NCBI GenBank assembly: GCA_036924285.1
Contig: JAYKYS010000006.1
Span: forward strand, 27,626,001-27,690,000
From: Asterella californica
Taxonomy: Eukaryota; Streptophyta; Marchantiopsida; Marchantiales; Aytoniaceae
Length of the DNA stretch: 64,000 bases
Direction: 5' to 3'
Positions 55,700-64,000 of the stretch are shown piece after piece. The notes below the pieces were generated by a model. It did not search any database. It saw only the letters and a list, made by a program, of their open reading frames with translations, and was not told the origin of the DNA. The stretch's first letter is position 1, and each line of letters begins with the position of its first letter. The position numbers were made by a program, and so were the translations under genes.

Positions 55700-57880
55700 T
55701 TTTAGAAAATGATGGAATAAAAAGAAACAAAACATATTCAATAAGAAAGATTAGATAGTCCTATTCTAATCGTGCATAATCTTTCCATGAGTTCCATTCT
55801 TTCTCTTATAATTTCTATTTATACATATTATGTTCAAACCAGTGGTCATGTGAGGATCATATGTACATGCACTGGCTATATGACACACCCACAATTCAGC
55901 ACAGTGGTTGGTGCTTGCGTTAAGCTCAAGACGTCAAGAGTTCAAAACCAGATCTTCTGTATAACGAAAATGACTCTGAGGAGTTATTTCCTCTCCTCTG
56001 TACAGCAAAAACGAGACAATAATATCGAAAACGAGACAATAATAAATCTAACGGGTGAATATTCTTTAATAAAGATATAGAAAACTAAAAAAATATTATT
56101 CAAAAAATTAAAAAAGTTTAGAGGAGTAGTCTAAGAATTAAAATATATTTAGAGTACTCCAAGATGAGATCTGATTTGTTGTCAAAATAAAATACTATAT
56201 CTGGAAAACATTTATTCCAACACATGAATTGAACCGAGCTCCAAGTGATTATTATGCACGTCTGATAACCATACAACATGGAGGACATTGCAGCATCTAA
56301 AAGGTTGATCGATGAATTCTCAACCATGTTATGATGTTTCAATGGAAGAAAGTTTGAAGTTCAATTGTTGATGTGGTTGTAGTAGCTATTCGAGACAGTC
56401 TCGATCAATTGGACAAAAGCTATCAATTTGTGATTTTGCACATTCGTACAATCACGCTGGATTTCTCATTGTGGCTCTCTATCACGGGAGTTTGACACCA
56501 CGTCTTTTCATCTTCATTATTGTTATAAATTCTTCAAATTATTTTAGATTACAACGTTGATTTATAACAAGATTACATGAAAATTTGTGTTTTGTCACAA
56601 CTGCATCAATCATGCAATTGAATATATTCTGGTATAAATAATATTCTTTCAAGACGGATCATTTGATTGCATCATCATCAGTGTTTCATCATTCCTCACT
56701 AGTGTTATTGTTTCTGTTCAGTCATGACTTATAAGTTTTTCTCTTCCATCGTGCTTTAGTTATTGATGAGTTTAAGTTTTTATGATCATTTCTCGATCGA
56801 TCGTTATCATTTACTATTTCATTTGTCTTCATTGAGTGATCATTATGGTGTATATCAAAACCATGTGCGATCTATCAAATACTCTTAAAAAATATCATAA
56901 AAAATATAAATTTTTTATTAAGTAACAACATCTAATTAATTCATAGTACATATACTCTTATAATAAATTTAAGTTAGAAAAACATAACTATAATATTTGA
57001 AATAGATAAACTGATAAATAAATATGAGGTTGAAATTAATATGATATTTTTATAATAGTATATAATATTTTTATATAGTTGTTGTTCATAAAACTCTTTA
57101 CATGTAAGAATTTACATCTAAACATTATGTTGTCAATTTATCTAAAACATGATACCAAAATGTGATATTGAACATTAAAAGAAAAGCACTAAGATAAAAA
57201 TGTATCTGTTAGAGTGAACGTAGAGACTTATGTAAGGACCCTTTTGAGTTGCGGATATTGCAACAATGAAGAACTTTGTCAAAAATAGAAAGCGGAGGTC
57301 GGTGATTCCAAAAGACTCCAAATCAGCTCTTAGTTGTGCCACTGGAAGAGCCCCCAGCTAACATGTTCTGCACGTTTGTGACAAAGGAAGAATCAGAGGA
57401 AAAGATCGAGTGGAAGGAAAACCACCAGAAAAGTGCAAAACCAGAATGCAAACTGTGCAAAATGCTAGAAGACAAAGTAGAACCGTAACAAAATAGCTTG
57501 AGCCTCAAAAGAAAGAAAAAGGGAGGAAAGAGCTTGAAGACGGACTGATAGTCATTGATGACAGAAGTCTCATGCGTCCGATGACCGCAACTTGTAGACA
57601 AATGACATCTTCAGGTACCTAACCTCCTGTTGCTTGTGCAGAAAAGAAGAACGCTGGTGCCACAGCCAAGCTGAGGGTTCGCAATACTTGCCGATGATCA
57701 AAACCTTCGACTTGTGCATGCTGACCTTAGCTCCACTCCCAGACTGGAAGATTGCTAAAACAGCAGCAAAATAGGTATATGTAACACACGGCAGACATGG
57801 AGTTTTACACCTTAGCTTGTGACCACACTAGAAGCGGGGGTTCTAGGATTCAGTCTAGTGGTTTTGAGTTAAACATTGAA
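55700..57880. other. AT-rich gene-free spacer
   Basis: No coding frame, RNA or strong repeat recognised. The interval 56880-57200 is especially A+T-rich. Confidence 0.4.
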
Positions 57881-58536
57881 AGGTTGTCCAAATTTTCAGC
57901 CTAGATTTCAGAGACTTGGGAGGTTGTGTTGGGGTCATTTTGATCACTTTGGGTGTAGGCACCAAAATGCGAGGCCTCTTATAGTTTTTCGTCTTAAGAT
58001 ATCACAGAGAACTTCAAACAATCGTAAAAGTCATTACAAAGATCAAAATCGAGACTTTTTGGCACCGTTGGATAAGTTTTTCCAAGTCCATTCCATAGAT
58101 ATAAAAAACGTAAAGTTTAGAATTCAAAAGAGGAGGCTATAGCTGTTTGAAGTTTTCGGCTGTTTTTTCTAGTTTTTCAACACTAGGAGGTGATGAGAAG
58201 GTCTCGGTCTCAAAAGTGTGTAAACATTGGATTTGGAGATTAATAAAGGATTTTAAGACAAGTTGAAGTTTTTTGCTGATATGTGGATTTTCAAGCAAAA
58301 CTGTGCAAGCCTTTGCATAGTTTTCATCATTGGGAGGTGTTGTGGGAGGTGTGAGCTCAAAAGTGTGCGAGCCTTCTCACAGTTTAAAGTCTCGAATCGT
58401 TTAGAAACCTCTGAGGGAGCATTACTATTTGTGCAAAGCTCTGATCAGGGCATGCTATGTACCATTGGAAAGATCTTTTCAAGAGCTTTCTGGTGACATC
58501 AAAACCACCGGATTTGGAGCAACATGGACAATTCTA

Positions 58537-58580
58537 CATCAAGTTAATTATGAAAGGATCATCATAATTAACTTGATGAT
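58537..58580. repeat. Small hairpin with perfect 14-bp arms
   Basis: CATCAAGTTAATTA and its complement TAATTAACTTGATG flank a loop of about 14 bases. A second imperfect hairpin built on AATCACGATGATCATAATT lies at about 58638-58687, just before the chloroplast-derived segment. Confidence 0.7.
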
Positions 58581-58710
58581 CAAGGATATTGAAAGGATAT
58601 ATCTGTATATATATATGAATCTTAATCCTCATGCTGATAATCATAATCACGATGATCATAATTGAATTATGCTCATCGTGATCATTATTCTTCTACAATT
58701 TTGATGATCA

Positions 58711-58761
58711 CGGTGGCTTACCCTGTGGCGGATGTCAGCGGTTCGAGTCCGCTTATCTCCA
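58711..58761 (+). pseudogene. Chloroplast-derived trnA-UGC fragment (intron 3' end plus 3' exon)
   Basis: 58727-58761 (35 bases) is the 3' exon of chloroplast tRNA-Ala(UGC): anticodon-stem half GGCGG, variable loop, T arm GCGGTTCGAGTCCGC, and acceptor end TATCTCCA. The preceding bases (GGTGGCTTACCCTGT) match the 3' end of its group II intron, which is GGTGGTTTACCCTGC in typical chloroplast genomes. The 5' exon and the rest of the intron are absent, so it is a nuclear plastid DNA fragment that cannot make tRNA. Confidence 0.85.
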
Positions 58762-60536
58762 GTTGATGATCGGAATAAAGACAATATACTGGCATTGGAT
58801 ATAATAAAAAAATTTGAATCTTTATTAACCAAGTTGACCTAATTTTTTATTATTTATGGACGTTTATAAGATCTTTTTTTTAGCACTTTATAATGGCATA
58901 GCCTTTAATGGCGAGGTTCAATTTTCTGAACATTCAGGATTTTCGACCTAACTGCACGAGCTCTCTTGCAGTTTTTGCACTTTTTGGATAGAGTTGGAGC
59001 ATAGAGATCCAAAATTGTGAGAGCTCTCGCACAATTTTTAGTCATAATTTTAAACAGCCATAACTATTTTTGTGGAGGACAAGAGTGATACCGTTGGAAA
59101 GAACTAGTCGAAAGCTTTGTAACAAGACAAAGAATAGTCGATTTGGAGCATCGGTGTGGATACTAATGAGGTTTCAAGTTCGGGTGGAGTTCCTGACTTA
59201 GTACAAAACTGCATAAGCCTTTCGCTTCAATGAAGAAGAATTTGGGTAAAATACTTCGGGGTGTCATAACTTCGTATAAGGAGGTTTGTTGATGATGTTT
59301 TGGATATTGTCAGAATTGGAATTTTGCAAGGATCGTGCCTAGCACTTCATGTAGGTTTTGGCAAATAGGATGGAAGATTTTGGAGTTTGAAGGCATTGGA
59401 CTTAGAAGTGACGTAACTTCTTCCACGAGAATCAGTAGAAGACATGTTGGATATCGTGGGATTAGAATTTTCGAGAGCTATGCAGCTATAGCATTAGATA
59501 AAGATTTTTGTGATTTTTTCTAACACCAAAGACCATTGAGTCTGTTTGTAAACTGTGTGAATAATTGGCAGTAGTAAAAAATATGATTTTGGTTTGGAAG
59601 TTTATGCTCATACTTCGTCGTTCATGTTTCTCGATCTTACACGCTTTTCACAACCAAATATCTTGCATATTCTTGGATACATCTCTCGTGTTTTATGTTA
59701 CGCATCGTAAATTTACAAAAATGACCGTTCTATGCAAATCCTCCTCTCGCACAATATGACCCTACAGCTCTCAAAGAAGGTTATCGTCTGACGACGGAGC
59801 AGCAACTGATGAGGTGAAAGAAAGATTAATCATAGGGAAAAGAGTTTAGCACTACACTTATGAACCACTCTAGCACGTCCGCAGCAAAAAAGTTAAAAGC
59901 GCAAGAGGAGAGTAAAGACTTCATTCCCAACACCAACTTTAGGTATGCTAGTCCTTCCTCTGTGTGAAGGAGCAATCTGTCCAAAATGATAATGAATCCC
60001 GTTCTCGCAAAGGAAGTTGAAAAAAACCCACATACATATTTTCATGATTGGATGATTACGACGTCAAGTAGAAAGAACAATTGTACATATGAGCACATGA
60101 TGATAACAGTGTGGTTGTTGGAGCGGATCGAGAAAGAAGGAGTAGACACAAAAGAGATGTAAGAAGCATAGAAAGAGAAAGAAAGAGGATGTAGGAAGCA
60201 ATAAGGACGAAAGAAACATGAGGAGCAAATATCACAATGAAAATCATAGAGCAGATTGACGATGAAAAATAAAGGAAAAGAGAAGTCATAGACAAGATCG
60301 TGCAGTAGAGAATAAATCGGAAAAATGAGTGAGGTATGCAATGTAAGATAAGATAAAGAGGGAATTGCGAGAAAGAGGTGAACGCATGTAGCCAACATCA
60401 AACTTGGACCCGAATCAAAAAAACAAATAGTGTTACATCAATGATCGAAGCAGAGGTGTGCAGACGGATTGTGATCATTGCCATCATAGCCGACTCTCTT
60501 TTTCAGAAAAGAATTATTGATATATATATATCAACA

Positions 60537-60706
60537 ATTAGTGACCTTGGTTATGTTCATTTGTTGACTTATCATACCAAGTCAGCATACATGTTACCAC
60601 TCTCGTTTACTCATTTTGTACTTACATGGGTTCAAAATTATTTTGGAGTTACCTTCAATGTGCGGGCTAAGTAATTATTTTCTCTAAAAGCTGTTTTACC
60701 TCTATA
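60537..60706 (+). repeat. Dispersed repeat, plus orientation, partner of 44872-45060
   Basis: Shares ACTTACATGGGTTCAAAA, the preceding CAAGTCAGC.TACATGTTACC pattern and the trailing AAAGCTG.TTTACC.. with the reverse complement of the copy in MPP10 intron 5. It runs into a TA microsatellite. Confidence 0.75.
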
Positions 60707-60788
60707 TATATATATATATATATAAACAATTATATTCAAGAGGATAAGAGTGGGTATATATAATATATATCCACTCTTTCCTCTTGAA
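60700..60788. repeat. TA microsatellite followed by a hairpin with 18-19 bp arms
   Basis: About 12 TA units at 60700-60724. TTCAAGAGGATAAGAGTGG at 60735 then pairs with CCACTCTTTCCTCTTGAA ending at 60788 over an AT-only loop, with one mismatch and one bulge. Confidence 0.8.
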
Positions 60789-61684
60789 GTAGAGCTCAGA
60801 TATACATAAATACATCACATGCTTTGTCTCCTAATTCATCCACGAGGCTTACGCCAACTGAGAAACAGTCATAAATCACAAACTAATCAGAAAGTTTCAT
60901 TTTTTGAGCATATCAAGAACGTATTACAGATTACATTTAGATCAGATAAAAAACTTATATTTACACAATACTGAGCAACCAACGACTAGGATTAGTATTA
61001 CTAAGTGGTCGACCTAGATGTGAGAAGTCATTTTTCATTCAACAAATGGTTCATCTTTATGACCAACTGTTTCCAGTTTGTGATGAAAAACTGATGACTA
61101 GAAAACATAGTTTTTTATACTCTATAGGAAATTTTTAATAGTCTAATGGTACATTTCTAATAGTCCATATGTTTAGTAGTTTTTATTCTTCAGAAATCAT
61201 CACCGACAAATCAATGATGTATCATTCTTAGAGTTTTCTACAATACATTAGAAAACGATGTATTTCACAACAGATAACTGATTATTGTCCTGCAGTAGGT
61301 GAAATTTGGAACTAGTGAACATGCATTTCAAACGAGTGTTGGGGACAAAGAGACACAAAAGGACAATCAGAAATATAAATTTAAAATTCTTTGAAATGAT
61401 TCGCTTTACATGACCATTTTGATAGAGAGTTTTTATTGAAAAAGTGAAAATCTATAAAAGTGCTCCGTGCAACAGGCAAATGTTTGCTTACTGCACAGAT
61501 ACAAGATAAATCTAAATCTAAATCTAAATATTTAAATTTAATTTACTAACTTTAAAAATCTTAATTTAAATAGTTCTGAACTGAATAACACATGGACTTT
61601 GAGAGGAGGAAAAACTAGAAGCGCAGTGGGTTCCACTATAACTAAAGTTTTCTGCATGAATAAAAGTAATTATTTTAATACATA

Positions 61685-61788
61685 TTAATTTTTGAGCTAA
61701 CCCTTCTTTCTGGAAGGGTTAGTTCATAAATTAATAAGCATGCATAATACCTCCTCCATTTGAACGTGAAAGAGGTGAATACGCATCC
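61685..61788. repeat. Twin hairpin, second copy
   Basis: Stem 1 (61685-61734) pairs an arm ending GCTAACCCTTC with GAAGGGTTAG... over a short loop with two or three mismatches. Stem 2 (61738-61788) pairs GCATGCATAATACCTC with GAGGTGAATACGCAT. Order and core motifs are the same as at 9206-9310. Confidence 0.75.
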
Positions 61789-62128
61789 AAACTGCATTTT
61801 TAGGAAAAAAAAGGAAAAAGACAAATGTTTAACACAGAACCAAAATAATCCTCAGCAATTGATTGAAAACAATCTTCAAAAATAATTTGATGAAAAATAC
61901 AATGTACTAAAGTGCAAAGTCATGAGAAAACTAGTGGTCGACAGGGTTTACAAATTATCCAAACTGCATTTTTAGGAAAAAAAAAAGAAAAAAGACAAAT
62001 GTTTAACAAAGAACCAAAATAATCCTCAGCAATTGATTGAAAACAATCTTCAAAAATAATTTGATGAAAAATACAATGTACTAAAGTGCAAAGTCATGAG
62101 AAAACTAGTGGTCGACAGGGTTTACAAA
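61785..62128. repeat. Recent tandem duplication, 172-bp unit
   Basis: 61785-61956 and 61957-62128 are nearly identical, differing mainly in the A-run after TTTTTAGG. Both start ATCCAAACTGCATTTT and end GGGTTTACAAATT. Confidence 0.9.
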
Positions 62129-62439
62129 TTGTTATTTTGTGTCAAACTTTTATAAATTAGCTTCATTAAATTTATAGTACTAAATTTAAATCATTAAATT
62201 TAGATCGCACTTGGTAACTTCATTACACTTGGTAACTTCATTACACATGTTCACTTCAGTTATACAAAATCCATGCGAAGAGAACTTTATTTTCATATAA
62301 AGATCTTTCACTCCCACGTGTAAAAATATATTTAATTTGTAAACTTTAGTTTATAGCATAACTTTTCCAAAAGAAAGAGTTAATAAGCCCATCACTGGAG
62401 AGAACTCTAAGTGCGTATATATTTTTGAAATATATGTTT

Positions 62440-62575
62440 AATTTGTAAGCTTTAGTTTATAACCTAACTCTACTAAAAGGAAGAGTTAAGACATACATTT
62501 TTGAAAGAATTAAGAAATAAATTAAAACTCTTTGCATATTCTCCTCTTCCAACCTTAGAAGAGGTGATATGCATG
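62440..62575. repeat. Twin hairpin, third copy
   Basis: Stem 1 is degenerate (CCTAACTCT pairing with AGAGTTAAG near 62463-62488). Stem 2 (62534-62572) pairs GCATATTCTCCTCTTC with GAAGAGGTGATATGC over an eight-base loop. A similar but weaker stem 1 lies near 62350-62385. Confidence 0.6.
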
Positions 62576-62579
62576 CCTC

Positions 62580-64000
62580 ATGACAGTGACAGTACATTCG
62601 TTTGCACCCATAGAAATAGAGTATAATACCACAACTTTTATTTTTCAAAACTTTTTCAATTTTTTTACATATATCATGTCACAATTGTATATAATGAGTA
62701 TGAGGATATCATTCTTCTTCCGTGGATAACTAGCTTTTAAGTCTATGAGTTACAATATACTACAAGATCGTATTTACAAATAAATAAATATCTCAAAAGC
62801 ATCTATGTGATGATCACCACCATACATTTTGAATAGTCCTGATATTGGAACAAATATTCTAATTACTCTTGACTCCAATCCAAGAAGTTTTAGCTAGACG
62901 AAGTAAGTTTAGCCACAAGTACACTGGTGGCCAAAAACTATATTATAGAACAGTTTCTCATTAATGTCTGGTTATGAAATGCCCGCACATAAATCTCAAG
63001 AGCAACGATATCTTCAATTTTCATCGGTTGATCTCTAACCTTTTGCCAAATGTGATGCCATTTGAGAGTCACCATCAAAACAAACCTTAATATTGTTGAT
63101 AAATTATTTGTTGAACATTTTATGTCCATTCTACTAGGTATATAACTTTACAGTTGTTCAACATTCTGACGCGATTTCCTACCAAAACTCTCCCCTTTCT
63201 CTTCATGGACGGAATCCTCATCGACTAGCTATAACGTTCTGGCAGTTGACAGACTAGTGGAAAGGAGGGTCAGAAAGGCGAGCAAGTAAGCATGTATGAA
63301 CCGCTCATGTCCACCTTCTGAGACGACATACTCTTCTTCACTCCACGCAGTACGTATAGTAACTGGATTGACAGCGATGATTAGTACTGCATGTAGTATC
63401 TAAATCGTAAATCGTATTTGCTATAGGTGTAGAGTGTGCTTGCATTGTTTCCGTCTCCTCGATACTTCACATCTGTTCGTATATTCTTCGTTTCTCTAGT
63501 GCTCTCTTGACGATTGTTTCGGCCTATGTCATCTATAAACCTTACCTCCTTCATACTTATGGCTGAGAAACTGATCGTCATAGAGGAATCGGGTACTACT
63601 AGCGCTGCAGTACTAATCATCGATGTCATTCCAGTTACTATACGTTCCGCCTGATCCTCTAGATCGATGAGCTTGTGTACGAGCTGCAGGTGGAAACAGA
63701 GTGTAACCCAGCTTTGGGAACTACACAACAAACAGCGTGAATGGTCCGCTGGACGCTGTGGTGCTTATTCAGCTCCATGTGCAATCCCCATCAAACTTCC
63801 TTGTACTGTTTGAAGGATCTGAGCAGAAATCAAAGATAATATCATCTGATCTTTACAACCAGAGGCAGCAGCAAACCGAAAGTGCTTAATGGACAGAAGT
63901 GCCCCGAAAGAGAATCCTGAAGTACCAGATGCTTGTGAAAAAGCCGTGAACTGCAACTACGATCTTGATTTCAGGTCAGCTTCAAGCCGAGCATTTAGTG
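62580..64000. other. Right end of window, no recognised gene
   Basis: Open frames at 62938-63129 (-), 63381-63731 (-) and 63765-63956 (-) match nothing recognised. Base composition becomes less AT-rich after 63150, which may herald a gene beyond the window. Confidence 0.35.

Larger units (their letters stand above)
57880..59520. repeat. Degenerate repeat region typical of eroded LTR elements
   Basis: Variants of a phrase recur several times: CCGTTGGAWARGNNTTTTC, AGAGCTTTCTGGTGACATC and GATTTGGAGCAWC (about 58060, 58460-58520, 59100-59160), with TGAGAGCTCTCGCACARTTTT-like pieces. No protein is recognised. Confidence 0.45.

Noticed and set aside
58711..58761. A functional tRNA-Ala gene
   Set aside because: Only the 3' exon and the end of the group II intron are present; the 5' half is missing.
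60042..60401. 119-codon hydrophobic minus-strand frame resembling a membrane protein
   Set aside because: The plus strand is a purine-rich (GA) tract here; Leu/Phe/Ser-rich reading of its complement is a composition effect, with no conserved motif.

Overview
The window is nuclear DNA of a land plant. It holds four spliced or plant-type genes: a MET1/DNMT1-class cytosine methyltransferase, a TrmO-type tRNA methyltransferase, the SSU-processome protein MPP10, and the CAF-1 p60 subunit FAS2. It also carries decayed Ty3/gypsy elements and a fragment of chloroplast trnA. Introns are mostly short (about 60-550 bases) with GT-AG borders, and the intergenic DNA is AT-rich and full of repeats. A seed-free plant (bryophyte or lycophyte) fits the style of the gypsy elements, but that is an inference and the species cannot be read from the sequence.

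Layout. 1-4130 (+): the last ten exons of MET1, cut at the window's left edge. 4.6-5.1 kb: tandem repeats. 5.1-10.6 kb: no gene; it holds tandem repeats and several near-perfect hairpins, including a twin hairpin. 10,615-14,515 (-): a nine-exon TrmO gene. 14.5-16.7 kb: AT-rich spacer. 16.67-28.94 kb: a head-to-tail segmental duplication, each copy carrying a tRNA-Lys(UUU) sequence and an unrecognised minus-strand ORF. Copy 1 contains an extra 4.6 kb with a minus-strand gypsy relic; copy 2 lacks it. 29.5-33.6 kb: a broken plus-strand gypsy element with an internal inversion, a PHD finger after the integrase, and an LTR followed directly by part of a second LTR. 34-38 kb: repeat relics. 38.1-45.6 kb: a family of recurring sequence blocks, part of which lies inside a 2.4-kb intron of MPP10. 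42,646-47,893 (-): MPP10, eight exons. 49.4-49.6 kb: a long fold-back. 50.18-50.32 kb: an isolated DMC1/RAD51-like fragment. 52,344-53,690 (-): FAS2 with an uninterrupted reading frame and an E2F-type site upstream. 54-64 kb: no convincing gene, but a chloroplast trnA fragment, tandem duplications and more hairpins.

Two genes work in the same setting: MET1 copies CG methylation and CAF-1 deposits H3-H4 behind the replication fork. MPP10 (18S rRNA processing) and TrmO (tRNA A37 modification) serve the translation machinery. No operon-like arrangement is expected or seen. The strongest unexplained signal is the set of short, near-perfect hairpins in non-coding DNA, especially a two-stem unit that recurs at 9.2, 61.7 and 62.5 kb.
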